Positions 19,585-33,289 of a DNA stretch of 64,000 nt are shown here, piece by piece. Below the pieces are notes generated by a model. It did not search any database and was not told the origin of the DNA. It worked only from the letters and a program-made list of their open reading frames with translations. Each line of letters begins with the position of its first letter. The stretch's first letter is position 1. The position numbers and the translations under genes were made by a program. The DNA is from Mycolicibacterium aichiense (lineage in GTDB: Bacteria > Actinomycetota > Actinomycetes > Mycobacteriales > Mycobacteriaceae): assembly GCF_010726245.1 (NCBI RefSeq), contig NZ_AP022561.1:3286001-3350000 (forward strand). The letters run 5' to 3'.

Positions 19585-20063
19585 AGCAGGCTGACCAGAT
19601 ACGCAACCAGGAAGCCACCGCTCACTGCGATCACGTCCTCGCCGATCGCCACCGGCAGATCACGGCCGCCGTTGGCTGCCACCAGCCGTGAGCGTGCTTC
19701 GTAGCCGCCGAGGGTGCCGAGAACGGCGCCGATGATGCCGGCCCCGAGGGAACTGAACGTGTGAAAGAACGCGCTGCCGATCACCGCGCCCGCGAACGCA
19801 CCGGTGAGCAGGCGGGTCAGAAATTGCGCGGTGCTCTTGCGGCTGGGCGTCTTCGGCAGCTGATCGGTGACGAGTTCGACCAACAGCAGGACCGTCAGCA
19901 CGGCCACCGTGATCCAACTGCCCACCCATGAGGACCATTTGTCCGTGACGTCGATCCACCCGAGAAAAGCGCCCCACGCCACGACCGCCGGCGCGGTCAT
20001 CGCGCGCAGTCCGGCGACCACGCCGATCAGTAGGGCCAGCAACAGAACGAGTACGTGCGTCAT
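19581..20063 (-). CDS. DUF4126 family membrane protein
   Basis: Membrane protein of 160 residues, with five or so hydrophobic segments. Typical DUF4126 features are AGLRAMTAPAVVAWGAFLGW near the N terminus, a Lys/Arg loop DQLPKTPSRKS and a Gly-rich GAGIIGAVLGTLGGYEAR. Function is unknown. Start ATG 20063 is preferred over one 24 bases upstream because it opens directly into the first helix. It is downstream of hisG, as Rv2120c is in M. tuberculosis (from memory), and the reductase start overlaps its stop. Confidence 0.8.
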   Translation of the reverse strand: MTHVLVLLLALLIGVVAGLRAMTAPAVVAWGAFLGWIDVTDKWSSWVGSWITVAVLTVLLLVELVTDQLPKTPSRKSTAQFLTRLLTGAFAGAVIGSAFFHTFSSLGAGIIGAVLGTLGGYEARSRLVAANGGRDLPVAIGEDVIAVSGGFLVAYLVSLL

Positions 20064-20132
20064 GGCGGTCCTTCGGGCCGGTGGCAACTAAAGGGACGCT
20101 AACACGCAGCCGCCCGCCCGGCCGGGCCAACC

Positions 20133-20987
20133 TCAGAAGCGGCAGAACCTGATGTCAGAGGCCAGAATCGCCTTGGCCCCGATGGCGGCAAGCTCGTCCA
20201 TGATCGCGTTCACGTCGCGACGCGGGACCAGGGCACGCACCGCCACCCAGTCCGGGTCTGCCAGCGGCGCGATGGTGGGCGACTCCAGGCCGGGGGTGAC
20301 CTCGGTGGCACGGTCGAGCACCGAACGCGGGCAGTCGTAGTCGAGCATCAGATACTGCTGGCCGAACACCACACCCTGGACGCGGGCCGCCAACTGGTCG
20401 CACGCGGCCCGGTTGGGGCCGTCGCCATTGCCGGCCTGTTCGATCAGCACCGCTTCCGAATCGCACAGTGTCTCACCGAAAGCCACCAGATCATGCAGCC
20501 TCAGGGTCCGGCCCGAACCGACCACGTCGGCGATCGCGTCGGCGACGCCGAGTTGGATCGAGATCTCCACCGCCCCGTCGAGGCGAATGACGGTGGCCTC
20601 GATTCCCTTGTTCGCCAAGTCTTTTCGGACCAGGTTGGGGTACGCGGTGGCGATCCGCTTGCCCGCCAGGTCGGCGACTGTCCATTCCCGCCCGGCCGGT
20701 GCGGCGTAGCGGAAGCTGGATGAGCCGAAGCCCAAGGCCAGCCGCTCGGTCACCGGGGCGTCGGACTCGGCAGCCAGATCACGGCCGGTGATCCCGAAGT
20801 CGAGCTGCCCGGAGCCGACGTAGATCGCGATGTCCTTGGGCCGCAGGAAGAAGAACTCGACGCCGTTGGCCGGGTCGATGACAGTGAGGTCCTTGGGGTC
20901 GGTGCGCCGCCGGTAGCCGGCTTCCGAGAGGATCTCGGCAGCGGACTCGGACAGTGCGCCCTTGTTGGGGACGGCAACGCGCAGCAT
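20133..20987 (-). CDS. hisG: ATP phosphoribosyltransferase
   Basis: First step of histidine synthesis: ATP plus PRPP gives N1-(5-phosphoribosyl)-ATP, feedback-inhibited by histidine. The 284-residue protein is of the long HisG(L) type with a C-terminal regulatory domain ([34 protein letters not shown]). Catalytic features are [13 protein letters not shown] at the start, DFGITGRDL, and the PRPP loop [12 protein letters not shown] 20987 is chosen because AGGTGG lies at the right distance; a GTG 9 bases upstream would almost touch the hisE stop. Confidence 0.97.
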   Translation of the reverse strand: MLRVAVPNKGALSESAAEILSEAGYRRRTDPKDLTVIDPANGVEFFFLRPKDIAIYVGSGQLDFGITGRDLAAESDAPVTERLALGFGSSSFRYAAPAGREWTVADLAGKRIATAYPNLVRKDLANKGIEATVIRLDGAVEISIQLGVADAIADVVGSGRTLRLHDLVAFGETLCDSEAVLIEQAGNGDGPNRAACDQLAARVQGVVFGQQYLMLDYDCPRSVLDRATEVTPGLESPTIAPLADPDWVAVRALVPRRDVNAIMDELAAIGAKAILASDIRFCRF

Positions 20988-20996
20988 GTCAGCCAC

Positions 20997-21278
20997 CTAG
21001 AGCTTGGAGTAGATGTCGTCGAGGGTCAGGCCACGGGCGACCATCATCACCTGCGCCCAGTAGAACAACTGGCTGATCTCCTCGGCCAGCGCCTCGTCGG
21101 ATTCGTGCTCGGCGGCCAGCCATACCTCGCCGGCCTCTTCGAGGATCTTCTTGCCGAGGGTGTGCACACCTGCGTCCAGCGCGGCGACGGTGGCGCTGCC
21201 CGCCGGTCGGGTGCGGGCCCGCTCCCCCAGTTCGGCGAACAGTTCCTCGAAGGTCTTCACGGCCTGCGATTGTTCCAT
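20997..21278 (-). CDS. hisE: Phosphoribosyl-ATP pyrophosphatase
   Basis: Second step of histidine synthesis, hydrolysing phosphoribosyl-ATP to phosphoribosyl-AMP and pyrophosphate. The 93 residues match a stand-alone HisE (MazG-like all-alpha fold), with metal-binding acidic motifs [17 protein letters not shown] and [19 protein letters not shown]. It precedes hisG by 9 bases, the usual mycobacterial hisE-hisG pair away from the main his operon. Confidence 0.96.
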   Translation of the reverse strand: MEQSQAVKTFEELFAELGERARTRPAGSATVAALDAGVHTLGKKILEEAGEVWLAAEHESDEALAEEISQLFYWAQVMMVARGLTLDDIYSKL

Positions 21279-21318
21279 GCGGGTGCAGCCGCCGTCACGG
21301 CGGTTTCCGGTCGGCCAC

Positions 21319-21324
21319 TAGGCT
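21319..21324 (+). promoter_or_regulatory. -10 element of the 21.3 kb lipoprotein gene
   Basis: TAGGCT matches TANNNT and ends 8 bases before GTG 21333, with no ribosome site, so the transcript is probably leaderless. It lies between divergent hisE and the lipoprotein. Confidence 0.5.
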
Positions 21325-21332
21325 GGCATCTC

Positions 21333-21920
21333 GTGCGAGGATCCCGGCCACTGTTCGTCCTGTGCGCCGCCGCCGTGGCGCTGGCCGGCTGCTCCAACCC
21401 GATCGTCACCACCAAAGAGACCAGCGAGCAAACGGATCCGCCACCGGCTGCCACTAGTTCAGCACGTCCCAGCAATGACAAACTGGTCAATGCGTTCGAC
21501 TTCTACACCAGGACCGACGACGTCCGATCGGGCTACTACTTCACCAGCCCGAGCGGCAGCTGGCGCTGCGTGATCGTCCCCCGTACCTGGGCCGGGTGCC
21601 AGTCGAGCTCGGGGTCCGGACGCATCGGCGTGACCGGTGCGCCTGATACGGTGACCGACGCCGACGGGCAGAGCATGGCACCCAACTCGATCACGGTGTC
21701 CACGCAAGGGGATCCCCAGTTCGCCTCGGTCCCGACCGACCAATTCACCCAGCCATCGGGCGCGCCGAAGACGTTGCCGTTCAACAAAATTCTCGCGGCC
21801 GCCGGATTTCGCTGCAATGTTCAGCAGCAGACCGGCATCTCGTGCGTGAGCGAGCAGAGCGGCAAAGGCTTCACCTTTTCCAACACCGGGGCGAACTGGC
21901 AGTACACCGACGTCCCGTGA
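21333..21920 (+). CDS. Predicted lipoprotein, function unknown
   Basis: Exported lipoprotein of 195 residues. The signal peptide ends in lipobox ALAG-C20. A Thr/Pro/Ser-rich linker (about 25-50) leads to a compact domain with four Cys (WRCVIVPRTWAGC, FRCNVQQQTGISC), probably two disulfides. I do not recognise a named family. The start is GTG 21333. It converges with the glcP-like permease, 6 bases apart. Confidence 0.8.
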   Translation: MRGSRPLFVLCAAAVALAGCSNPIVTTKETSEQTDPPPAATSSARPSNDKLVNAFDFYTRTDDVRSGYYFTSPSGSWRCVIVPRTWAGCQSSSGSGRIGVTGAPDTVTDADGQSMAPNSITVSTQGDPQFASVPTDQFTQPSGAPKTLPFNKILAAAGFRCNVQQQTGISCVSEQSGKGFTFSNTGANWQYTDVP

Positions 21921-21926
21921 CCTCGG

Positions 21927-23393
21927 CTAGCCGGAGCGCGCAGGCTTGTCCTCGTGCAGGACTTCGGCGTGCATGTCCTCGAGCGAGACGCCCTTGGTTT
22001 CCATGACCCACTTCCACACGAACAGCCCCGACAGGATCGCGCACAGCCCGTAGAACCCGTACGCCAGGCCCAGGTGTTCGCGCAGGCCGGGGAACGTGAC
22101 CGTGATCAACCAGTTCGCCGCCCACTGTCCCGCCGCGGCCAGGCCGAGGGCGGCCGCACGGATGCGGTTCGGGAACATCTCGCCGAGCAGGACCCAGACA
22201 ACCGGGCCCCAGGACATGCCGAAGGCCACCACGAAGAGGTTCGCGGCAATCAGCGCGATGACCCCGGACGCACCCGGCAGGTTCGGCTTTCCGTCCACCA
22301 GAGTCGCGTTGGCGAAGATGACGGCCATCGTGATGAGGGTGACGGCCATGCCGGACGAGCCGATCAACAACAGCGGCTTTCGGCCGATCTTGTCGATCAG
22401 GGCGATGGCGATCAGGGTGGTCGCGACGTTCACCACCGAGGTGATCACGGTGTAGATGGCCGACTGGTCGGCGTCGAAGCCCACCGCCTGCCACAGCACA
22501 TTCGAGTAGTAGAAGATCACGTTGATGCCGACGAACTGTTGGAAGATCGACAGTCCCAAGCCAACCCAGACGATGCCGTACAGGCCGCCGCTCGGCTTGC
22601 GCAGATCGCGCCAGGAGGGCTTGTCCTCCCGCTCCAGCGTCTCGCGGATGCGGCTGATGGTGATCTCCAGGTTCTTCTCACCCAGCAGCATGCTCAGCAC
22701 TCGGCGAGCCTCGGGGATCTTGTGGCTGGCCACCAGATACCGCGGCGACTCGGGGATGGTGAACGCCAGCGCGCCGTACAGAACCGCGGGGATCACCATC
22801 GCCAGGAACATCCACCGCCAGGCGTCGAGGTGCAGCCACAGTTCCTTGTTCGGGCCGCCTGCGGCGTGCTGGAGGAGCCAGTTCACGACGAACGACAGGA
22901 AGATGCCCGAGACGATGGCCAGCTGTTGCAGTGAGCCGAGCCGGCCGCGGATGCGCGGCGGGGAGGTCTCGGCGATGTACGCCGGCGCGATCACCGAGGC
23001 GATGCCGACGCCGATCCCGCCGACGATCCGGAAGATCACGACCGTCGTCACATTGGGCGCCAGCCCGGTGCCGATGGCGCTGATGAGGAAGAACACCGCC
23101 GCGATCTTCATCACCGAGATGCGGCCGATGCGATCTGCGATCCGGCCCGCGGACATAGCTCCGGCCGCGGCGCCGAGCAATGCCGATGCGACGGCGAAGC
23201 CGAGCTCGGCGTTACCGATGCCGAAGTCTTCCTGGATCGAGTCGACCGCACCGTTGATCACAGCGCTGTCGTAGCCGAACAGCAGGCCGCCCAGGGCGGC
23301 TACCGAGGCTATCCGAACGGCAGTGCCACCCGAGGAGAAGTCTTCGTCCTCGAGTCCTGTCGGTGAGTCGCTGGTGGGTCCTTGGCCAGCCAT
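21927..23393 (-). CDS. glcP: MFS sugar porter, GlcP-like glucose permease
   Basis: Twelve-helix sugar:proton symporter of the major facilitator sugar-porter family, 488 residues. Signature motifs are FGYDSAVINGAVDSIQ in helix 1, RIADRIGRISVM after helix 2, PRIRGRLGSLQQL, PESPRYLVASHKIPEARRVL before the central loop, QQFVGINVIFYYSNV in helix 7, and a PETKG-like METKGVSLEDM end. Its place beside hisE/hisG matches my memory of M. smegmatis GlcP (MSMEG_4182), a characterised glucose permease. ATG 23393 has AAAGGA upstream. The nearby gnd and zwf fit a glucose-use module. Confidence 0.88.
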   Translation of the reverse strand: MAGQGPTSDSPTGLEDEDFSSGGTAVRIASVAALGGLLFGYDSAVINGAVDSIQEDFGIGNAELGFAVASALLGAAAGAMSAGRIADRIGRISVMKIAAVFFLISAIGTGLAPNVTTVVIFRIVGGIGVGIASVIAPAYIAETSPPRIRGRLGSLQQLAIVSGIFLSFVVNWLLQHAAGGPNKELWLHLDAWRWMFLAMVIPAVLYGALAFTIPESPRYLVASHKIPEARRVLSMLLGEKNLEITISRIRETLEREDKPSWRDLRKPSGGLYGIVWVGLGLSIFQQFVGINVIFYYSNVLWQAVGFDADQSAIYTVITSVVNVATTLIAIALIDKIGRKPLLLIGSSGMAVTLITMAVIFANATLVDGKPNLPGASGVIALIAANLFVVAFGMSWGPVVWVLLGEMFPNRIRAAALGLAAAGQWAANWLITVTFPGLREHLGLAYGFYGLCAILSGLFVWKWVMETKGVSLEDMHAEVLHEDKPARSG

Positions 23394-23480
23394 GAGGCGT
23401 CCTTTCCGCAGCACTGCGAAATCTGGTGGCAACTACGATTGCACAGTCGCAGCCGCACCACGCCGATATCGGTCAGCCGT

Positions 23481-24170
23481 TCACGCCGAGCGTTCGCCGA
23501 GCCCCAGCCGCAGGTCCGTGTAGATCTTTCGCAGCTGCGGGATGCCCACCCCGGCGAGCGACGAAACGTGCTGTCGGCCAGGGGTGGCGGGCACGTCGAC
23601 TTCGTTGGGCACCACGAGCACCGGGCATCCGGCGTCCTCGGCGGCGGCGGTGCCGGTGACCGAGTCCTCGATTGCCAGACACTCGCCCGCGGCGAGCCCG
23701 AGCAGATCGGCCGCACGCAGGTAGATGTCGGGCGCGGGTTTGCCCTCGGGTACCTCGTCACCGCACACCGTGGCCGAAAAGTAGTGCCTGCCAATGCTGT
23801 TCAGTGCGTTCTCGGTCAGATCCCGGCGCGTGTTGGTCACCAACGCCATCGGCACGTCCTCGGCGCGCAGCGCGTCGAGCAGTTCCCGGGCGCCCGGACA
23901 CCACGGCAGGCCGGTCGAAAACAGTTCCCCGACGTACTCGTGCATCCAGTCGGCGACCTCGGCCATGTGCCCCGGATGCGGGTCCAGACCCAGGTCGGCG
24001 AACACAATCCGGATCACCCCGTCGGCCGAGCCGCCCACCGTGGCGTCACGAACCTCCGGTGACAAGACCCGGCCGTGGCGGGTGTACAGCTCGTTGATCG
24101 CGACATCCCAGAGCTTTTCGGAGTCGACGAGAGTGCCGTCCATGTCCCATAACACCGCTCGCACGCCCAC
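23481..24170 (-). CDS. HAD-family hydrolase, phosphoglucomutase/phosphatase type
   Basis: Cytosolic phosphatase or mutase of 229 residues with all HAD motifs: nucleophile DMDGTLVDSE at residues 9-18, motif II VTNT near 114, motif III GKPAPDIYLRA near 141, motif IV IEDSVTGTAAAEDAG near 165. The alpha-helical cap between motifs I and II fits the beta-phosphoglucomutase-like branch. The substrate cannot be set from sequence; a sugar phosphate is a guess from the neighbouring permease and pentose-phosphate genes. It is upstream of glcP on the same strand, 87 bases apart. Confidence 0.85.
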   Translation of the reverse strand: MGVRAVLWDMDGTLVDSEKLWDVAINELYTRHGRVLSPEVRDATVGGSADGVIRIVFADLGLDPHPGHMAEVADWMHEYVGELFSTGLPWCPGARELLDALRAEDVPMALVTNTRRDLTENALNSIGRHYFSATVCGDEVPEGKPAPDIYLRAADLLGLAAGECLAIEDSVTGTAAAEDAGCPVLVVPNEVDVPATPGRQHVSSLAGVGIPQLRKIYTDLRLGLGERSA

Positions 24171-24229
24171 GATTGTGCCATGTACCAGGCCATGACTTCG
24201 AATCCGGCGAGTTTGCTGCGACGGATCAC

Positions 24230-24235
24230 TAGGGT
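24230..24235 (+). promoter_or_regulatory. -10 element for leaderless gnd
   Basis: TAGGGT fits TANNNT and is followed by 6 bases and the ATG at 24242. No Shine-Dalgarno sequence is present, so gnd-zwf transcription probably starts at the ATG. Confidence 0.55.
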
Positions 24236-24241
24236 GGCGTC

Positions 24242-25255
24242 ATGCAACTCGGCATGGTCGGCTTGGGACGGATGGGCGCGAACCTGGTTCGCCGGTTGAT
24301 GCGGGGCGGACACACGTGCGTCGTGTATGACGTGAACCCCGCCGCGGTCAGCGAACTGGAAGGCGAAGGCGCCACCGGAGCGGCCAGCCTCGAGGACTTC
24401 GTCGCACAACTCGACAGCCCCCGGGCGATCTGGCTGATGCTGCCCGCCGCGATCGTCGAGCAGACTCTCGACGCTCTGATTCCGCTGCTCTCGCCCGGTG
24501 ACACCGTGATCGACGGCGGCAACTCGTACTACCGGGACGACATCACCCGGGCGAAGAAGCTCGCCGAAAGTGGTCTGCATTACGTCGATTGCGGCACCAG
24601 CGGCGGTGTGTGGGGTTTGGACCGCGGCTACTGCCTGATGATCGGCGGCGAGACCGATGTGGTGGAACGCCTCGATCCGATCTTCACGACCATCGCGCCG
24701 GGGATCGGCACAGCGGAGCCCACCCCGAGCAGGCCTGCGGATGCCACCGGGACCGCTCCCGAGGGCTACCTGCACTGCGGGCCCAACGGCGCCGGGCACT
24801 TCGTCAAGATGGTTCACAACGGTGTCGAGTACGGGATGATGGCCGCGATCGCCGAAGGACTGAGCATCATCAAGCACGCCAACGCTGGCACAGTGGATCG
24901 ACAGGTCGACGCCGAGACCACTCCGCTGCGTGACCCGTGGGCCTATCAGTACGACATCAACGTCGGCGAAGTCGCCGAAGTCTGGCGTCGCGGATCGGTG
25001 GTCGGATCCTGGCTGGTGGACCTGATCGCGGACGCATTCGCCGCCTCGCCCGACCTCGACCAGTTCTCCGGGCGGGTATCGGATTCCGGGGAGGGACGGT
25101 GGACGGTGCTGGCCGCGGTGGACGAAGGTATCCCCGCTCCGGTCATCACCACCGCCCTGTATGAGCGCTTCCAGTCCCGCCGGCTCGGCGAGTTCACCGA
25201 CCAGATCTGCTCGGCGATGCGCAGCGAATTCGGCGGCCACGCGGAGAAGAAGTGA
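24242..25255 (+). CDS. gnd: 6-phosphogluconate dehydrogenase, decarboxylating
   Basis: Oxidises 6-phosphogluconate to ribulose 5-phosphate and CO2 in the pentose phosphate pathway. At 337 residues it is the short GntZ/YqeC-type form. The dinucleotide fold GLGRMGANLVRRL opens the protein; DGGNSYYRDD near residue 89, CGTSGGVWGLDRGYCLMIGG near 117 and the catalytic GPNGAGHFVKMVHNGVEYGM near 181 are clear. The Asp of VVYDVNP after the fold suggests NAD preference, as reported for this subtype. Its stop overlaps the start of zwf. Confidence 0.94.
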   Translation: MQLGMVGLGRMGANLVRRLMRGGHTCVVYDVNPAAVSELEGEGATGAASLEDFVAQLDSPRAIWLMLPAAIVEQTLDALIPLLSPGDTVIDGGNSYYRDDITRAKKLAESGLHYVDCGTSGGVWGLDRGYCLMIGGETDVVERLDPIFTTIAPGIGTAEPTPSRPADATGTAPEGYLHCGPNGAGHFVKMVHNGVEYGMMAAIAEGLSIIKHANAGTVDRQVDAETTPLRDPWAYQYDINVGEVAEVWRRGSVVGSWLVDLIADAFAASPDLDQFSGRVSDSGEGRWTVLAAVDEGIPAPVITTALYERFQSRRLGEFTDQICSAMRSEFGGHAEKK

Positions 25256-26649
25256 TGTCCGACCGAAGTGGAACTGCCGCAGATGTTTTGGTGATCTTCG
25301 GCATCACCGGCGACTTGGCCAGGAAGATGACGTTCCGGTCGCTGTACCGCTTGGAACGGCGCGGCCTGCTCACGTGCCCGATTGTCGGAGTCGCGCTGGA
25401 CGACTGGTCCGCCGACACCCTGCGTGAACACGCCCGCGCCGCGATCGAGGCCACCGGTGAGGCGGTGGACGACCAGGTGTTCGCCCGATTCGCGGCCCGG
25501 CTGTCGATGGTGTCCGGCGACTTCGCCGATGCGGCGACCTACGGCAAGGTGGCCGAGGCCATCAAGGGACGCAGCAATCCGGTCTTCTATTTGGAGATCC
25601 CGCCGTCGCTGTTCGGGCGTGTGGTGGACGGCCTCGCCGGTGCCGGCCTGACCGACAACGCCCGGGTCGTGGTGGAAAAGCCGTTCGGACACGACCTTTC
25701 GTCCGCGAAGGCCCTCAATGATCAGTTGAGTGCCCATCTGCAGGAGTGGCAGATCTATCGCATCGACCACTTCCTCGGCAAAGAACCGGCGATGGACATC
25801 CGCTATATCCGGTTCTCGAACTCGATCATCGAGCCGCTGTGGAACCGCGACCGGATCGAGGCCGTGCAGATCACCATGGCGGAGAACTTCGGCGTGGAGG
25901 ATCGCGGCCACTTCTACGATCCGGTCGGGGCATTGCGCGACGTCGTGCAGAACCATCTGTTGCAGTTGATCGGGCTGATCGCCTCCGAGCCGTCCAGCGG
26001 TGGCCCAGACGGGTTCCGGGACAAGCGGGTCGAGCTGTTCAAGTCCATCCGTCCCGCCGACCCCGAGCACTATGTGCGCGGCCAGTACGCCGGATACCTC
26101 GAGATCGATGGTGTCGCGCCCAATTCGCAGACCGAGACGTTCACCGCATTGAAGCTCCACATCGACAACTGGCGCTGGTCGGGCGTGCCGTTCTTCATCC
26201 GGGCCGGCAAGGCTCTTCCGGTGCGCGCCACCGAGATTCGGGTGATTTTCAAGCGGCCGCCGGAACTGCCGTTCCTGCCCAAGATCGACGAGCAGAACGA
26301 GCTGATCTTCCGGATCGACCCCAACCCCGGCGTCGACCTGGTGCTCCAGGCCAAAGAATCCGGCGTCGACGCCAGCCGCGCCGTCAACCTCTGCCTGGTG
26401 TTCGCCGACGAAATGGCCGCAGCTCCCGAACCGTACGAGCGACTACTCGGAGACGCCATGCACGGCGACTCGAGCCAGTTCATCCGGGAAGACGGCGTGG
26501 AGGAGACCTGGCGGATCGTCGAGCCATTGCTGGAATCACCACCGCCGGTGCAGATCTACCAGCCGGGTTCGTGGGGACCGCCGGGAGCCGACGCGCTGGT
26601 TGCCGGATACCCCGCTTGGCGTCAGCCCTGGCTGCCAGCGCACCAGTGA
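25255..26649 (+). CDS. zwf: Glucose-6-phosphate 1-dehydrogenase
   Basis: First step of the oxidative pentose phosphate pathway: glucose 6-phosphate to 6-phosphogluconolactone, giving NAD(P)H. About 464 residues. The nucleotide fold is FGITGDLARKMTF, followed by VVEKPFGHDLSSAKALN and the active-site RIDHFLGKEPAMDI (usual form RIDHYLGKE). The RIDHF change and the GITGDLARKM loop mark it as a divergent subgroup distinct from the opcA-linked Zwf2. GTG 25252 is also possible; ATG 25255 has better spacing from GGAG. It overlaps gnd upstream and the glucosidase downstream (GTGA). Confidence 0.94.
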   Translation: MSDRSGTAADVLVIFGITGDLARKMTFRSLYRLERRGLLTCPIVGVALDDWSADTLREHARAAIEATGEAVDDQVFARFAARLSMVSGDFADAATYGKVAEAIKGRSNPVFYLEIPPSLFGRVVDGLAGAGLTDNARVVVEKPFGHDLSSAKALNDQLSAHLQEWQIYRIDHFLGKEPAMDIRYIRFSNSIIEPLWNRDRIEAVQITMAENFGVEDRGHFYDPVGALRDVVQNHLLQLIGLIASEPSSGGPDGFRDKRVELFKSIRPADPEHYVRGQYAGYLEIDGVAPNSQTETFTALKLHIDNWRWSGVPFFIRAGKALPVRATEIRVIFKRPPELPFLPKIDEQNELIFRIDPNPGVDLVLQAKESGVDASRAVNLCLVFADEMAAAPEPYERLLGDAMHGDSSQFIREDGVEETWRIVEPLLESPPPVQIYQPGSWGPPGADALVAGYPAWRQPWLPAHQ

Positions 26650-29295
26650 GCACGGCCGAGCAGACCCGCATCGACGAGGCGCAGGCCGGGGTGGCGCCAT
26701 GGCGCCGCTGGGGAACATACCTCAGCGAGCGCGCATGGGGCAGCGTGCGAGAGGACTACAGCGCCGACGGCGATGCCTGGGCCTACTTTCCGTTCGACCA
26801 CGCCCGCAGCCGGGCGTACCGCTGGAGCGACGACGGCCTGGCCGGCTGGTGCGACGACGAGCAGACCATCTGCCTGGGCGTCGCGCTGTGGAACGGCCGC
26901 GACCGCATCCTCAAGGAACGGCCCTACGGGGTGGCCAACGAAGAGGGCAACCACGGCGAGGACGTCAAGGACTACTGGTTCTACACCGACAACCTGCCCA
27001 CCCACGCTTATGCGTCCCTGGTCTACAAATACCCGCAGGCCGCATTCCCCTACGACGATCTGCTGCGCACGAATCAGCAGCGCGGACCCGACGACGACGA
27101 GTACGAACTGTTCGAGGCGTTGCGTGAACAATGGCTGCAGCAGCGCTATTTCGACGTCGAGGTGGTCTACGCCAAAGATGGGCCGGAGGACGTCGTCTGC
27201 CGCATCACGGTGACCAACCGCGGACCGGACGCCGCGCCGATCCACGTGCTTCCGCAGCTGTGGTACCGCAACACCTGGTCCTGGGATCCGAACCAGGACC
27301 GGCCACGGATCACCGCCTGCGGCGACGGCGCGGCGCGCACCTCGCATCCCAAGCTCGGGCAGCGGTGGTACACGGTGACCAGCTCCTGCGGGGAGACTCC
27401 GCGACTGGTCTTCTGCGAGAACGAGACCAACAACCGCCTGCTGTTCTCCTCGCCCAACGCATCGGCCACCACCAAGGACGGCATCAACGATTACCTGGTC
27501 GACGGCATCGGCGGAGCCGTCGACCCGCCGAGGGCAGCAAGGTCGCCGCGATCGTCGCAACCACTGTGCAACCCGGCGAAAGCTGCATCGTCACAGTGTG
27601 TTTCGCGACCACGGATACCGTTCGCACACCCGAGTACGCCGATGCCGTGCTGGCGGACCGCAGACGGGAGGCCGACGAGTTCTATCACCAGGTCGCGGCA
27701 CCGGATCTGAGCGACGACGAACGGCTGGTCCAGCGGCAGGCCTTCGCCGGGCTGTTGTGGTGCAAACAGTTCTACAACTACGCGGTGCGGCGCTGGCTCA
27801 AAGGGGACCCGGACCAGCCGCCACCGCCACGCGAACGCTGGAGCGCGCGCAACCACGATTGGCAGCACTTCGCGATCAGCGATGTCATCCTGATGCCCGA
27901 CGCGTGGGAGTACCCGTGGTTCGCCGCCTGGGACTTGGCCTTCCATTGTGTCGCGATGGCGCTCATCGATCCCGACTTCGCCAAGGCGCAGGTACTGGTG
28001 CTGCACGGGTCGACCGCACAACATCCGCACGGCCAGATCCCGGCCTACGAATGGAAGTTCGGTGACACCAACCCCCCGGTACATGCGTGGGCGGCCTGGC
28101 AGGTCTACCAACTCGATCAGCTTCGCAGCGGGGTCGGGGACTTCGATTTCCTGGCCACCGCATACCGGTCAGCCACCCTCAACGCGATGTGGTGGCTCAA
28201 TCAGAAGGACGAGACCAACCGCGGTGTGTTCGGCGGCGGGTTCCTCGGCATGGACAACATCGGGGTGTTCGACCGCGACGAGCCGCTGCCCACCGGCGGG
28301 GAGCTCGCCCAGGTCGACGGCACCGCGTGGATGGCGGCGCTGATCTTCCATCTGTTGGAGATGGCGATCGAACTGTCCCAGACGGACCCGAGTTACACCG
28401 ACATGTTCAGCCGGTGGGTGTGGGATGCCTGGCTGGTGGCCAACTCGCTGGAGAAGGGCACCTACCGGGTCAGCTTCTGGAACGACGAGACGAACTTCTA
28501 TCACGACGTCATCGAAATGCCCGACGGGACAAGCAAATCGCTGGAGGTGTTCTCGATCCAGGCGATCGTTCCTTTGTTCGCGGCGATCGCCATCCCGACC
28601 AGTGCGACCGAAGTCACCTCGATACTGCGGAACTGCCTCGGGGCACTGGCCAAGACCTACGAGCACACCGACGACGACGTCAAGCTGGTGATGAGCGGCG
28701 GTGACGGCACGCACCTGATGATCGGCGTCATCCACGAGGACCGGCTCACGCATATCCTGCGACGGCTCCTGGACCCCGAGCAGTTCCTGTCCCCCAACGG
28801 AATCCGGTCACTGTCGCGGTACCACCGCGACAACCCGTACACCTACCACATCGACGGCACCGACTACGTCGTCGACTATCAGCCCGCCGAATCACGTAGC
28901 CGGATGTTCGGCGGCAACTCGAACTGGCGCGGTCCGGTCTGGCTGCCGACCAATTTCCTTGTCGTCCAGGCGCTGAACTCCTACGCCCGGTTCCTCGGCG
29001 ATACCTACCGCGTTCCCGATCCCGCGGGATCGGCAGACGAGGTGACGTTGCACGTGGTGGCCGACCGGTTGGCCCGCCAGCTCACCGGTCTTCTGGTTCG
29101 CGACGAGAACGGCCGGCGAGCGGTGTTCGGGGACAACGAGTACTTCCAGACCGACCCGCACTGGCGCGACCTGATCCCGTTCCATGAGTACTTCGACGGC
29201 GACAGCGGCCGCGGTCTGGGCGCCAGCCACCAGACCGGCTGGACCGCGACCGTCGCTGTGCTGCTTGCGTTCCGGGGCGGCCTGTATTTCCGGCG

Positions 29296-29314
<19 letters not shown>
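26646..29314 (+). pseudogene. GH63/MGH1-like glucosidase, frameshifted
   Basis: A glycoside hydrolase of the MGH1-like/GH63 group, about 889 residues if restored. The start is GTG 26646, overlapping the zwf stop. Reading stays in one frame to about 27528 (ending GINDYLVDGIGGAVDP), then homology-like sequence resumes in the next frame (EGSKVAAIVATTVQPGES...) and runs to 29314. One missing base in CCGCCGAGGG at 27525-27534 explains it. The rest is intact: ERWSARNHDWQHFAISDVIL, GGGFLGMDNIGVFDRD, GGNSNWRGPVWLPTNF. It is a sequencing error, strain mutation or programmed shift. The 3' end overlaps metH by 19 bases. Confidence 0.85.
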
Positions 29315-33045
<3,731 letters not shown>

Positions 33046-33051
33046 AAACAT

Positions 33052-33150
33052 TCCTTCCATGACGGAAGGCGTCCTTGACTCTGCCGAGCGTGGCGGATAC
33101 CAGCTACTCGCCGCATCCGTTGCAACGCCTCTCGACGGTGAAAAGTCTAC
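33052..33150 (-). promoter_or_regulatory. S-adenosylhomocysteine (SAH) riboswitch, ribosome-site control of metH
   Basis: Minus-strand leader with the SAH-riboswitch layout. P1 pairs GTCGAG (33136-33131) with CTCGGC (33088-33083). The conserved AGGCGTTGCAA follows P1 directly. A P2 hairpin pairs CGGAT (33119-33115) with ATCCG (33098-33094). The conserved CCACGCTCGG closes P1. A pseudoknot pairs AGGCGTT (33130-33124) with GACGCCT (33073-33067). The 3' pseudoknot strand overlaps a hairpin CCTTCC-gtcat-GGAAGG (33069-33053) that masks the metH ribosome site. Ligand binding should therefore expose the site and turn metH on, as known for this class. Confidence 0.82.
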
Positions 33151-33277
33151 GTCGTCCTGCAATCGACTTCTGGACGCCCACTCCTGCAACAACGGCGTTG
33201 CGATGGCGCTTCCGTTAGCACACGTCAACACGCCAGGGTAGTCGGTCCGAGAAGGCTCATCGAAGCCGAGCAAGCCT

Positions 33278-33283
33278 TAGGCT
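33278..33283 (+). promoter_or_regulatory. -10 element for leaderless PAC2 gene
   Basis: TAGGCT fits TANNNT and is followed by 6 bases and GTG 33290. No ribosome site is present. It lies between the divergent metH leader and the PAC2 gene. Confidence 0.5.
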
Positions 33284-33289
33284 GAGGTT

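Noticed and set aside
33046..33273. N-terminal extension of metH to 33273
   Set aside because: The extra 76 residues are not family-like and would translate through the riboswitch.
33046..33289. Cobalamin (B12) riboswitch before metH
   Set aside because: I looked for a B12-box-like GCCACTG segment and the usual 200-base fold; neither is present, and the leader is explained by the SAH-type structure.
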